A DNA stretch of 64,000 nucleotides from Aggregatilineales bacterium. Lineage in GTDB: Bacteria > Chloroflexota > Anaerolineae > Aggregatilineales > Ch27. The translations under genes were made by a program, and so were the position numbers. Of this stretch, positions 1-8,025 are shown one piece after another; position 1 is the first letter of the stretch, and each line of letters begins with the position of its first letter. The notes beneath the pieces are model-generated. The model was not told where the DNA came from. It worked only from the letters and a program-made list of their open reading frames with translations, and did not search any database. The stretch spans positions 18,015 to 82,014 of the forward strand of contig JARKNX010000124.1 of NCBI GenBank assembly GCA_029976025.1, given 5' to 3'.

Positions 1-76
1 TGCCTACACCCCCGATTTGCGAGTCGCTGAGCATGTGCTTCCGGTGAATGTTGCCCTGGAACCGGCAGCCCGATAA
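1..76 (+). CDS. C-terminal end of an unidentified protein (cut by window edge)
   Basis: An open frame runs in from the left edge and stops at TAA 74-76. The visible tail ends VNVALEPAAR. It lies directly before a DUF35 OB-fold gene. Such genes are usually partnered with a thiolase or HMG-CoA synthase-like enzyme, so the missing gene could be one of these; that is inference from context only. About 24 residues are too few to assign a family. Confidence 0.35.
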   Translation, partial: AYTPDLRVAEHVLPVNVALEPAAR

Positions 77-104
77 CCAGAATCGGAGAAGCGAGAGGGC
101 TGGC

Positions 105-407
105 ATGGTCCAGGATACGCGGGCGAAGGCACAGCAGGCAAAGCAGCCATACCTTTCCGGTGGGAAAGGGACCGTGGTGAGCTACACCATCATCAACGAT
201 GCTCCGGAGGGCTTTGAGAATCAGGCTCCTTATACGCTGGGGCTGATAAAACTGGAAGAAGGCCCGACAGTGCTGGCGCAGCTCACCGACCTGGATGGAC
301 CTGTTGAGATTGGCATGCAGGTGGAGATGGTCACTCGCAAGCTGCGCACCGACGGCAAGCATGGCATTATCGTCTACGGATATAAATTCAGGCCGATGAT
401 GTCCTGA
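105..407 (+). CDS. DUF35 OB-fold protein without a visible zinc ribbon
   Basis: This is a small OB-fold protein of the DUF35/ChsH2 kind, which usually binds acyl-CoA next to a thiolase or HMG-CoA synthase. The OB core is clear: GKGTVVSYTII near residue 20, then APEGFENQAPYTLGLIKLEE, VLAQL and a closing GIIVYGYKFRP. Family members normally start with a rubredoxin-like zinc ribbon (two CxxC pairs); no cysteine is present here. ATG 105 is preferred, giving 100 residues: a GAGAGG stretch lies just upstream and it avoids overlap with the preceding stop at 74-76. An in-frame ATG at 48 would add 19 residues but still no ribbon. Substrate unknown. Confidence 0.7.
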   Translation: MVQDTRAKAQQAKQPYLSGGKGTVVSYTIINDAPEGFENQAPYTLGLIKLEEGPTVLAQLTDLDGPVEIGMQVEMVTRKLRTDGKHGIIVYGYKFRPMMS

Positions 408-434
408 CCTGTACCTGGTAGTGAAGAACTGGTA

Positions 435-470
435 ACCATACAGACCGCTGGCCGGTCTGTATGGTTTTTA
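435..470 (+). terminator. Rho-independent terminator after the DUF35 gene
   Basis: A perfect 13-bp stem (435-447 with 453-465) encloses a 5-nt loop and ends in a T run. The stem contains TACAGACC and its complement, an 8-mer that recurs in the next promoter region at 593-600 and 626-633. Confidence 0.85.
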
Positions 471-553
471 GGGGGTGTGATTGCTGCCTGCCCCGGTGAC
501 GCGGCTGCTATCCGCCCGGAACAACCGCCCCGCAGCGCCCGACAGTTGGCCTC

Positions 554-583
554 TTGACATATTGTAAATTTGTATCATATGAT
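554..583 (+). promoter_or_regulatory. Sigma70-type promoter of the NADP oxidoreductase gene
   Basis: TTGACA (554-559) and TATGAT (578-583) are separated by 18 bp. Transcription would start near 590, about 85 nt before the start codon at 675. Confidence 0.65.
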
Positions 584-633
584 TTCTGACAATACAGACC
601 GATATTATGTGATTCTTGAGATATAGGTCTGTA
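574..633 (+). promoter_or_regulatory. Direct and inverted repeats across the start of the transcript
   Basis: Two 16-nt imperfect direct repeats, ATCATATGATTTCTGA (574-589) and ATTATGTGATTCTTGA (604-619), lie 30 bp apart, close to three helical turns. They interleave with an inverted pair TACAGACC (593-600) and GGTCTGTA (626-633). They could be operators or a 5'-UTR hairpin. No cognate regulator is identifiable. Confidence 0.4.
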
Positions 634-674
634 CCCTGATACCGGGCAGTTTAATTTATCACAGGAGACTGGCG

Positions 675-1355
675 ATGAAAATAGGGATACTTGGTACGGG
701 AGGTGTGGGACGGACGCTCGCGGGGCGGCTTGCCGAGCTTGGGCACGAGGTCACGATTGGGACGCGCGACCCGGCGGCAACGCTTGCCCGTACTGACCCT
801 GATTTTATGGGCAATCCGCCATTCAGCGTATGGGCGCAGCAGAATCCAGGTGTGAAGCTGGGGACTTTTGCGGAGGCAGCAGCGCACGGCGAACTTGTGA
901 TCAACGCCGTCAATGGGGGTGGCGCCCTTAGCGCTCTCCAGTCCGCCGGAGAAGTTAATCTGAGCGGGAAGATTCTGATTGATGTCAGCAACCCGCTTGA
1001 TTTTTCCCGAGGCATGCCGCCGTCTCTGTTCATCAGTAATACCGATTCGCTGGGAGAGCAGATTCAGCACGCTTTCCCGAATACCAGGGTGGTGAAGACG
1101 CTCAATACGTTGAATGCTCTCCTGATGATCAACCCGGGGATGCTGGCGAATGGGGACCACAGCGTATTTGTCAGCGGTAACGATCCCACGGCGAAGGCGG
1201 CGGTGGGCGAGCTTCTCCGCTCTCTTGGCTGGCAAGATATCATCGATCTGGGCGATATCACTTCCGCTCGCGGCCCCGAGATGTTCCTGCCCCTCTACCT
1301 CAGATTGATGGGACTCTGGCAAACGCCGATATTCCAGCTCAAGGTTGTAAGATAG
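675..1355 (+). CDS. NADP oxidoreductase, coenzyme F420-dependent family
   Basis: This 226-residue protein has the N-terminal dinucleotide-binding fold of the F420H2:NADP+ oxidoreductase/NADPH-dependent reductase family (PF03807). The sequence opens with GILGTGGVGRTLAGRLAELG and the phosphate-binding GTRD follows near residue 35. IDVSNPLDFSRGMPP and VVKTLNTLNALLMINP are conserved in these reductases. Members transfer hydride between NADP(H) and F420 or another flavin or quinone-like acceptor; the acceptor cannot be read from sequence. AGGAG sits at 663-667, just before ATG 675. It is a single-gene unit with a strong promoter at 554-583 and unusual repeats around its transcription start. Confidence 0.8.
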   Translation: MKIGILGTGGVGRTLAGRLAELGHEVTIGTRDPAATLARTDPDFMGNPPFSVWAQQNPGVKLGTFAEAAAHGELVINAVNGGGALSALQSAGEVNLSGKILIDVSNPLDFSRGMPPSLFISNTDSLGEQIQHAFPNTRVVKTLNTLNALLMINPGMLANGDHSVFVSGNDPTAKAAVGELLRSLGWQDIIDLGDITSARGPEMFLPLYLRLMGLWQTPIFQLKVVR

Positions 1356-1462
1356 GGGTGGAGAGAGGGTGCAGCGAGCGCCAGGCAGGCGCGGCAGTAA
1401 CGGACATGGTGCGCCGGACGGCGCAACGTCTTGCGCCAGGAATAGCGGTTACCGGCAGCCGC

Positions 1463-2662
1463 TCAGCCAGCCTGAGCGGCTGTCTCTTCCCGGGGCACGC
1501 GCACATGCCGCGCAACGACCAGATTGACCAGCGCGATCGCCATGCCCAGCAGGAATACATACTGAAACCCGAAGGCATTCCAGATCAGCCCGCCGACCAG
1601 CGCGGCGCTGATGGAGAAGATGTGGTCAATCGTCACAGAAGCCGTGAGCGCGGGCTGCACGTGGTCAGGCTGGCGCGCGATCTTCTTCATGTAGGTGGAG
1701 CGCGCCATCCCCACTGAGAATATCATCTGGTCCGCCACATAACAGACGGAGATGACCAGCAGGGCCGTGTCCTCCGGCAGCAAGTCCCGGGCGAAGCCAT
1801 ACCCCAGGCAGATGAAGATCAGGATGAAGGCTTCGGCCATCAGCACAAGGCGTTCGCCGAAGCGATCGATCGACCAGCCGAGGATAGGCTGAAACAGGAT
1901 GCCGATGATACCGCCGACGGTCAGCAGCGTGGCGAGGATCTGCGTCGGCTGCCCGAAAATCGTGACCAGCACCCAGGGGGCAAATGTGACAAAAAGCTGC
2001 TTGCGGGAGCCGGCCAGTATGGCGAGGAGGTAGTACAACCGGTATTCGCGATGAAGCTGGAGGTACTGGCGAGGGCGGGGCGTTGTCTCCGGTGTCATGG
2101 AAAACAGCAGGATCGCGGCCACGGCCAGGGCCAGCGTGGTCAGTATGAAGGTATGCTGGAAGGTGAACCCCAGGTGGCGGAATCCCAGGACGACAGTGAC
2201 GCTGCCGATGATGACGGCCAGATTTCGTATCCCATTGAGCTGCCCCAGGCGCTGGCCCGTTTTGCCGTCCGTCGCCAGCTCCATCCCGATGACGGATGCC
2301 AGCGGCATGAAGAGATGCTGCCCCATGCTGTAGATGAACAGCCAGATCACCATGATGGCGTAGCTGGAGGAGGCGAAGCCGATCAAAAAGGCGCCGGCCG
2401 CCCCCAGCACCATGGCAACGACGCCCAGCCGCCGGGTTGTCAGGAACCACAGCACTGCCGAGACAAATACGACCAGGAAGCCCGGCAGCTCGCGCGGAAA
2501 CTCCAGGAAGGAGCGCTGAAATCCGGTGAGGGTGAAGCTCTCATTGAGGAAGTTGTTGAAGGTCGAGTCGAATGCACTGGTGGCAATTCCTATGGCCAGC
2601 GAAGCCGCGGCAAAGAGACTCAACTCGCGCGAAGTAGTTCTGATCCGGGCCAATACTGCCAT
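1463..2662 (-). CDS. Major facilitator superfamily transporter
   Basis: A 399-residue polytopic membrane protein with about twelve hydrophobic segments arranged as two six-helix halves around a polar loop near residues 190-205. The N terminus enters the membrane after a short basic leader. Halfway there is the MFS-like GWSIDRFGERLVLMAE, the usual cytoplasmic loop between helices 8 and 9 with the D-R-x-G pattern. Substrate is not predictable. The gene converges with the NADP oxidoreductase gene and diverges from the LysM lipoprotein gene, with about 160 bp for both promoters. ATG 2662 has GGAG 11 nt upstream. Confidence 0.8.
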   Translation of the reverse strand: MAVLARIRTTSRELSLFAAASLAIGIATSAFDSTFNNFLNESFTLTGFQRSFLEFPRELPGFLVVFVSAVLWFLTTRRLGVVAMVLGAAGAFLIGFASSSYAIMVIWLFIYSMGQHLFMPLASVIGMELATDGKTGQRLGQLNGIRNLAVIIGSVTVVLGFRHLGFTFQHTFILTTLALAVAAILLFSMTPETTPRPRQYLQLHREYRLYYLLAILAGSRKQLFVTFAPWVLVTIFGQPTQILATLLTVGGIIGILFQPILGWSIDRFGERLVLMAEAFILIFICLGYGFARDLLPEDTALLVISVCYVADQMIFSVGMARSTYMKKIARQPDHVQPALTASVTIDHIFSISAALVGGLIWNAFGFQYVFLLGMAIALVNLVVARHVRVPREETAAQAG

Positions 2663-2822
2663 GGAAGAGATTTCTCCAATCTTTGCCAGAGTGTGTAATC
2701 ACGCTGTGCAGCGGTGAATCGGCGCTTGCTCCTGACACGCCCTGATGGTAGACTTCGTTCAGGCAAGCAAGCGAGTGACGAATCTCCTGATTCATGCCGC
2801 GGTCAGTTTTGGGGAGGCCTTT

Positions 2823-3854
2823 ATGCGTATTACAGTGCGCTCGTTCATGTTGCTGCTGACGCTGACAGCGGCGGCAGTGGGGTTGAGCGGTTGCTTTCAG
2901 GAGGCCGGGACCGGCATCGAGCCGACGCCGGTTGGGGGCGTCCCGCTGGTGCCCCCATCCCCAACGGCTTTTATGCCTGAACCAGTGATGATGACCAATA
3001 CCCCTTTTGTCCTGCCGACACAGCCGCCACTGGATGTTGCTCCTCAGGAAGGCATAGGTGGGGCTGAGTATACATTATCGCCCGCTGATATGGCTATGAT
3101 GGAGCAGCCTTCTGCGACGTTTGAGTTTGTCGAGGCCCCCAAAGAGACACTTGTGCTGGTCGAGCCGCCAATAGATGCGGCAGCGATTTCCGCGCCGGCC
3201 ATGACCGCGACGGCGATTATCGCCGGGGCTGCGCTGCCGACGCCCGTAGTCGTCGGTATGGAGACCCCGCCCGGCGGTTTTATTGTCATCAGCACGCCGA
3301 CGCCGCCGCAGTTGGAGATGCCGCTGCTCGACGGCGAAATGACAGCCACCGCCATGATTTTCGGCGCAACTGAGACCGCGTTCGCCCGGGCTACGGAGAC
3401 GGCCACAGCGCTGGGCATTCTGCCGCCGACCGCGACTCTCCTGCCTCCTGAGATGCCTACGCTGACTCCTACCCCGGACCCGACCGGAAACTGCATTTAC
3501 GTTGTCAGGCGGGGCGACACGACTTACCGCGTCGCGACACAGTTCGGCGTCACCATCGATCAGATCGCCCAGGCCAATGGCCTGACCAATCCGTCGGTCA
3601 TTCATGTGGGGCAGGAGCTGACGATCCCCGGCTGCGGCAACAAGACCCCGACTCCAGGCCCGGGCGTCCCGCCCTCTGATGCTACGCCGCCGCCCGGATG
3701 CCAGCAGCAGACTTACGTCATTCAGCCCGGCGATAACCTGTACCGGATTTCATTGCGCTTCGGCGTGTCGCTGGCCTCTCTGCAGCACGCGAACGATATC
3801 TCGAATATCCACCATATTGTGGCCGGACGAACCCTGGTTATCCCCTGCTCGTAA
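2823..3854 (+). CDS. LysM-repeat lipoprotein with Thr/Pro-rich stalk
   Basis: ATG 2823 is chosen because GGGGAGG lies just upstream and a typical lipoprotein signal follows: a hydrophobic stretch ending in LSGC with the lipidated Cys at residue 24. An in-frame ATG at 2745 would bury this signal. The 343-residue product has a long low-complexity stalk rich in Pro, Thr, Ala and Met (residues 30-220) and two C-terminal LysM modules, about 224-274 and 293-343, each with the YxVxxGDxxYR-like start and a closing xLxIPxC. LysM binds N-acetylglucosamine polymers, so it probably holds the lipoprotein to peptidoglycan. Each LysM carries a flanking cysteine pair that may form a disulfide. Confidence 0.85.
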   Translation: MRITVRSFMLLLTLTAAAVGLSGCFQEAGTGIEPTPVGGVPLVPPSPTAFMPEPVMMTNTPFVLPTQPPLDVAPQEGIGGAEYTLSPADMAMMEQPSATFEFVEAPKETLVLVEPPIDAAAISAPAMTATAIIAGAALPTPVVVGMETPPGGFIVISTPTPPQLEMPLLDGEMTATAMIFGATETAFARATETATALGILPPTATLLPPEMPTLTPTPDPTGNCIYVVRRGDTTYRVATQFGVTIDQIAQANGLTNPSVIHVGQELTIPGCGNKTPTPGPGVPPSDATPPPGCQQQTYVIQPGDNLYRISLRFGVSLASLQHANDISNIHHIVAGRTLVIPCS

Positions 3855-3881
3855 ATTGTCTCGCGGGGGAGCCGGTCAGCT

Positions 3882-3890
3882 TGATACAAT
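3882..3890 (+). promoter_or_regulatory. Extended -10 element before the Nudix gene
   Basis: TGATACAAT matches an extended -10 (TGn plus TACAAT at 3885-3890). No good -35 is visible at the usual distance. TACAAT also occurs upstream of the genes at 6670, 9623 and 27418. Confidence 0.45.
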
Positions 3891-3941
3891 CGGGGCGATC
3901 ATACGGTCGCCCTGATTTTTATGGGCGGGAAAGGTGCGGAC

Positions 3942-4502
3942 ATGGCAGCAGAATCGATCCTCGAAACGCAGACGATCTACGAAGGCCGGGTGGTCAATCT
4001 CTATCTGGAGACCGTGCAGCTCCCGGACGGCAAGACGGCTATCCGCGAAGTGATCCGGCATGGCGGCGCGGTCGCAGTCATTCCGCTTCACAGCGATGGG
4101 CAGATCACGATGGTGCGGCAGCATCGCCTGCCTGTCCGGCGCGACCTGCTGGAAATCCCGGCCGGCGGCCTGGAGCGCGGCGAAGAGCCGCTGGCCTGCG
4201 CGATGCGGGAGCTTCAGGAAGAGGTCGGGCTGTATCCGGGCCGGCTTGAGCGGTTGGGAGGGGTCTACCTGGCGCCGGGCTATAGCTCCGAGTACATCCA
4301 CCTCTATGTTGCTACTGACCTGACTCCTTCCAGGCTGCCGGGCGACCAGGACGAATTTCTTGAAGTGGTAACGCTGCCGTTCGATGAGGCGCTCCGCCAG
4401 ATCGACAGCGGAGATATCGCCGACGCGAAAACGATCGCGGCGCTGTTGTGGACGGCGCGCTGGCTGGCCGGACGAGGGGCGAGAAGCATGTTAGCAGGGT
4501 AG
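3942..4502 (+). CDS. Nudix hydrolase, ADP-ribose pyrophosphatase type
   Basis: The 186-residue product carries a complete Nudix box: G-x5-E-x7-RELQEEVG, beginning at GGLERGEEPLACAMRELQEE. The two catalytic glutamates after the Arg are present. The surrounding sequence (GAVAVIPL, VRQHRLPVRRDLLEIPAGG) is typical of ADP-ribose pyrophosphatases, which split ADP-ribose into AMP and ribose 5-phosphate; related members hydrolyse other nucleoside-diphosphate sugars. ATG 3942 is preferred over ATG 3921 because AAAGG precedes it at a sensible distance. The next gene begins 21 nt after the stop, so the two are probably cotranscribed. Confidence 0.88.
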   Translation: MAAESILETQTIYEGRVVNLYLETVQLPDGKTAIREVIRHGGAVAVIPLHSDGQITMVRQHRLPVRRDLLEIPAGGLERGEEPLACAMRELQEEVGLYPGRLERLGGVYLAPGYSSEYIHLYVATDLTPSRLPGDQDEFLEVVTLPFDEALRQIDSGDIADAKTIAALLWTARWLAGRGARSMLAG

Positions 4503-4522
4503 AGTGGTTAGGACGGGGAAAA

Positions 4523-5758
4523 GTGGCGAGTTTCTGGTTTGTCTCTGCGCCGCTGCCAGGACATCTGGACTGGGGCGGCTTCCTGAAGACGGCCCGCGCT
4601 TTGCAGGCCGAAGGCCATGAGGTGCTCTGGGTCAGCGGGGCAGCAGTATCCGATATGGTGGCCGCAGCCGGGCTGCCGCTGGCGGAAATCCCTGACACGG
4701 GCTGGCTGTGGCCGCTGCCGCCCCCGCCTGATTTTACCAGCATGCCCCCGGAGCAGGCGATCCGGCTGCGGTATCAGCGGGCGCTGGATACCTGGCTGAC
4801 TGAGGAACTGATTATTCCCGCGGTGGAGGCGCTGCTGGCCCTGGCCCGGCAGCGCGGGCAGCCCGATTGCGTGGTCACCGATCCCTTCCTGACAGCATCG
4901 GCGCTGGCTGCGGAGGCATTCGATGTGCCGCTGGCTGTCTGCGGCTGGCCGGCGCTGTGCCCTCCTGATGAGGAGGGGCTGCTGCCCGTTCAGGTGTCTC
5001 TGGCGGATGATGCGCGGGGACGTATCGAGCGGCTGGCGGCGCGTTTTGGACTGCGCGGGACGAATTTCGCCCAGGGGCCGACCCCGGCCATACAGAGCGA
5101 ACTCCTGCATATCAGCTACTTCAGCCGCTTCTGGCACCAGTCCGATCCGGAGCCGTTGCCCCAGACACATTTCGTTGGCGGGATGCCGACGTCGCCGGCT
5201 GGAGAGCCGCCGGAATGGCTGCGCGCGCTGGAGGGCGCACCGCTGGGGATGGTCACGCTGGGCACAGTCTTCACTGGCGATCTGGGATTTTTCGCCTGGG
5301 CGGCGCAGGGGATGGCCCGCGCCGATCTGGTCCCGCTGGTCGTGCTTGGCCGGCCGTTGGAGGCTGAAGAAAAGCGCATGCTCCAGGCGGCGCTGCCCGG
5401 CGGGACACGCTTGCTGACCTGGGTGGATTACGACCATGTTTTCCCCCACCTTAAAATCATTGTGCATCACGGAGGCATGGGGACCACCCACGCGGCTGTT
5501 GTGCACGGCGTTCCGCAGGTGGTCGTGCCTCATGCCGCCGATCAGCGCGGGCAGGCGCGGCGCGTGGCTCAGGCCAGGGTGGGGTTGAACCTGAGCGCCT
5601 TCGATGTGCGCCAGGGGCGGCTGGGGAGCGGGATCAGGGCCGTGGTGACCGATGCGAAGGTGGCCGATACGGCGCGCCGGCTGGCCGGGGAATTCGCCGC
5701 GCTGGGCGGGCCGCCGGAAGCGGCGCGGCTCCTCATCGAGCTGGTCGAGCGCCAATGA
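4523..5758 (+). CDS. UGT-like glycosyltransferase (GT1 family)
   Basis: A 411-residue GT-B glycosyltransferase of the UDP-glycosyl/macrolide glycosyltransferase type. The N-terminal acceptor half opens FWFVSAPLPGHLDWGG and continues with GHEVLWVSG. The C-terminal nucleotide-sugar half has HHGGMGTTHAAVVHGVP followed by P-x-x-x-DQ, matching the donor-binding signature of bacterial GT1 enzymes. I choose GTG 4523, preceded by GGACGGGG; the frame is open further upstream but would overlap the Nudix gene and has no better start. Acceptor unknown; bacterial homologues modify lipids, carotenoids or macrolides. Confidence 0.8.
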   Translation: MASFWFVSAPLPGHLDWGGFLKTARALQAEGHEVLWVSGAAVSDMVAAAGLPLAEIPDTGWLWPLPPPPDFTSMPPEQAIRLRYQRALDTWLTEELIIPAVEALLALARQRGQPDCVVTDPFLTASALAAEAFDVPLAVCGWPALCPPDEEGLLPVQVSLADDARGRIERLAARFGLRGTNFAQGPTPAIQSELLHISYFSRFWHQSDPEPLPQTHFVGGMPTSPAGEPPEWLRALEGAPLGMVTLGTVFTGDLGFFAWAAQGMARADLVPLVVLGRPLEAEEKRMLQAALPGGTRLLTWVDYDHVFPHLKIIVHHGGMGTTHAAVVHGVPQVVVPHAADQRGQARRVAQARVGLNLSAFDVRQGRLGSGIRAVVTDAKVADTARRLAGEFAALGGPPEAARLLIELVERQ

Positions 5759-5788
5759 AGATATTCGTGTAGTCAGGCACCCCAACGA

Positions 5789-6568
5789 TCACACTTTGCG
5801 GCCAATCAACAGGCCCTGGTGAATCGAGAACGTCCCATCTCCCTGCGGATGCAGCTCCGGCCGCAGCCACTCTGCCGCCCGCTCCGGGGCCTGGGTGAGC
5901 ATCACCCGCAGCCGAAGCGTGATCTCCGGCGTGCAGTGCATCCGATCCGCCCATTCGGTGATCTGATGCCGGCGCTCGAAGCTCTCCGTATGGGTCACTT
6001 CGAGGCCCGCTTCCGCGAAGAATTTCATCCAGCGCGACAGGCTGTAAGCCCAGGCATGGCTGGGATCGCGCAGCCGTTCGAGCGCATTCACGTAGCGGGC
6101 AGCTTTGCGGTCGGGCGGCACGATCTGGTCGATAACGGCCACCAGACCGCCGACCCGGGTTACGCGCGCGGCTTCTATGACAAACTGCTGCGGGGCCGGG
6201 AAGTGATGAGCGGCTACGCGACAGGTGACCAGATCGACGCTGCCATTCCTGCAGGGAATGGCTTCGGCGTCGAGCTGCTGGCAGGCTACATTCCTGAGGT
6301 CGAGCCGGGACAGGTGTTGTCGGGCGGCGGCCAGCATGCTGAACGTAAGGTCGCTGGCGATCACCCGCTTCACATAGGGGGCGAAGATGCCAGCGGTGTG
6401 CCCCCCGCCGGTGGCAACATCCAGTATCAGCCAGTCCGGCTGCGGCTGGATCAGCTCGACCAGCCGGGCCAGGTCGCTGCCGTGAGCGTGGGTGACGCTG
6501 GTCACGTAGCCGGTCGGATTTTTGCCGAACTGCTGCTGAACCAGGCGTTTGGTGGGGTGGCCGGTCAT
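5789..6568 (-). CDS. Class I SAM-dependent methyltransferase
   Basis: A 259-residue Rossmann-fold methyltransferase of the UbiE/Methyltransf_11 type. SAM-binding motif I is LDVATGGGHTAGIFAP at about residues 49-64, the acidic residue of motif II is in VIASDLTFSML, and VDLVTCRVAAHHF gives motif IV. Substrate is unknown; such proteins methylate quinones, small metabolites or lipids. The gene converges on the glycosyltransferase gene and diverges from the Gfo/Idh/MocA gene. Confidence 0.8.
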   Translation of the reverse strand: MTGHPTKRLVQQQFGKNPTGYVTSVTHAHGSDLARLVELIQPQPDWLILDVATGGGHTAGIFAPYVKRVIASDLTFSMLAAARQHLSRLDLRNVACQQLDAEAIPCRNGSVDLVTCRVAAHHFPAPQQFVIEAARVTRVGGLVAVIDQIVPPDRKAARYVNALERLRDPSHAWAYSLSRWMKFFAEAGLEVTHTESFERRHQITEWADRMHCTPEITLRLRVMLTQAPERAAEWLRPELHPQGDGTFSIHQGLLIGRKV

Positions 6569-6622
6569 CGTTGTATCCCGGGTGAAAGTCGCGAGCGTAG
6601 TTTATCCGAACCGCCGCGGTGT

Positions 6623-6628
6623 TACAAT
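6623..6628 (+). promoter_or_regulatory. -10 element before the Gfo/Idh/MocA gene
   Basis: TACAAT lies 42 nt before ATG 6670. The -35 region is weak. The call rests on similarity to the other TACAAT boxes in the window. Confidence 0.35.
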
Positions 6629-6669
6629 GGGGCTGGCGTGGGTGAAGAATCAGATGCGAGGTGCGTATT

Positions 6670-8025
6670 ATGGCAGCACGAATCCGGTTGGCCGCAGTCG
6701 GGGCGGGACAGCGCGGCGCTGATGTGTACGGGCGGTATGCGCTGGAGCATGATGCGGATGTCGAATTCGTCGCCGTGGCTGAGCCGATCGCGGAGCGGCG
6801 CGCCCGCTTCTCCGGACAGTACGACCTGCCCGGAGAAGCGCAGTTTTCCACATGGGAGGACCTGCTGTCCGGGCCGCGGAGAGCCGATGCTGTCATCATC
6901 GCCACGCAGGATACCGGGCATGTTGCGCCGGCGCTGGCGGCCCTGGAAGCCGGATACGATGTGCTGTTAGAGAAGCCTATGGCCACTACGCTGACCGACT
7001 GTGTGGCGCTGACAGTCGCCGCGGAAAAAGCCGGGCGTGTGCTGCAAATCTGCCATGTCCTGCGCTATACCGATTTCTTCACCCGCGTGCACGATATCGT
7101 GCAGTCCGGGCGGCTGGGCGATGTTGTCACCTACCAGCACCGGGAGAATGTCTCATACTATCATATGGCGCACAGCTTCGTGCGCGGCAACTGGCGGAGG
7201 GCCGACCAGAGCAGCCCGATGATTCTGGCGAAGTCCTGTCACGATCTGGATCTGATTTACTGGATTCTCGGCGAACGGGTGGCGCAGCTAAGCTCGGTGG
7301 GGACGCTGCGCCATTATCGCGCCGATCAGGCGCCGCGCCCGGATATCCCTCTCCGATGCCTGGATGGATGCCCGATCGAGGCGGACTGCCCGTTTTCCGC
7401 GCCGGGGATTTACCTGGACTTCCGCCCCTGGCGCTCGATGGGTCTGGCTGATGACCAGGATCTCTCCACAACTCTGGAGTGGCCGATGTCCACACTGGCG
7501 AATGGTGACCTCCGACGGGAGTCAATTCGCCGCGCGCTGGAGGAAGGCCCCTATGGTCGCTGCGTTTATCACTGCGACAACGATGTGGTGGATACGCAGA
7601 TCGTCACCATGCAGACCGAGGCCGGCACTTCGATAGGCTTCTTCATGCACGGGCACAGCCATGTTGAGGGGCGTACCCTGCGCCTTGATGGTACGCGGGC
7701 CACACTAGAGGGCGAATTCATAGACCGGAGGCAGGAGATTCGCGTCACCGATCACCGGACCGGGGCGACTGATATCATTCATCCTGAGATGGCGACTGGC
7801 GGACATGGCGGCGGCGATCAGCGGCTGATGGCCGAGTTTCTGGCCGTCCTGCGCGGCGAGGGGCAGCGACCGCTGACCGATGCGCGGGCTTCGCTGGAAA
7901 GCCATCTTCTCGCTTTTGCGGCGGAGAAGGCGCGGCTGGAATCAATCGTCGTCAATATGGCGGAATACCGCTCATGGGCGATGGCGGGCAGTACGTCTCC
8001 TGACGTTATTCTTCCGCACGCGTGA
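6670..8025 (+). CDS. Gfo/Idh/MocA family oxidoreductase
   Basis: This 451-residue NAD(P)-dependent dehydrogenase has the N-terminal Rossmann motif GAGQRGADVYG, the family-defining LLEKPMA near residue 105, and the catalytic-region SCHDLDLIYWILGE. A cysteine cluster, CLDGCPIEADCPF, interrupts the C-terminal half; I know this insert from a subgroup of uncharacterised family members. The family oxidises sugars, inositols or sugar-nucleotides. ATG 6670 is preferred to GTG 6661 because GAGG ends about 8 nt before it. The 3' end overlaps the convergent membrane-protein gene by 20 nt. Confidence 0.82.
   Translation: MAARIRLAAVGAGQRGADVYGRYALEHDADVEFVAVAEPIAERRARFSGQYDLPGEAQFSTWEDLLSGPRRADAVIIATQDTGHVAPALAALEAGYDVLLEKPMATTLTDCVALTVAAEKAGRVLQICHVLRYTDFFTRVHDIVQSGRLGDVVTYQHRENVSYYHMAHSFVRGNWRRADQSSPMILAKSCHDLDLIYWILGERVAQLSSVGTLRHYRADQAPRPDIPLRCLDGCPIEADCPFSAPGIYLDFRPWRSMGLADDQDLSTTLEWPMSTLANGDLRRESIRRALEEGPYGRCVYHCDNDVVDTQIVTMQTEAGTSIGFFMHGHSHVEGRTLRLDGTRATLEGEFIDRRQEIRVTDHRTGATDIIHPEMATGGHGGGDQRLMAEFLAVLRGEGQRPLTDARASLESHLLAFAAEKARLESIVVNMAEYRSWAMAGSTSPDVILPHA

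Noticed and set aside
651..1322. 223-codon antisense frame over the NADP oxidoreductase gene
   Set aside because: Composition typical of a shadow; the plus-strand frame has the Rossmann motif, RBS and promoter.
1420..1437. Short hairpin GGCGCAA/TTGCGCC between convergent genes as a terminator
   Set aside because: No T run on either strand; only seven base pairs, expected by chance in GC-rich DNA.
4508..5785. 425-codon antisense frame over the UGT-like gene
   Set aside because: Arg/Gln/His/Pro-rich shadow of a clear glycosyltransferase; no recognisable domain.
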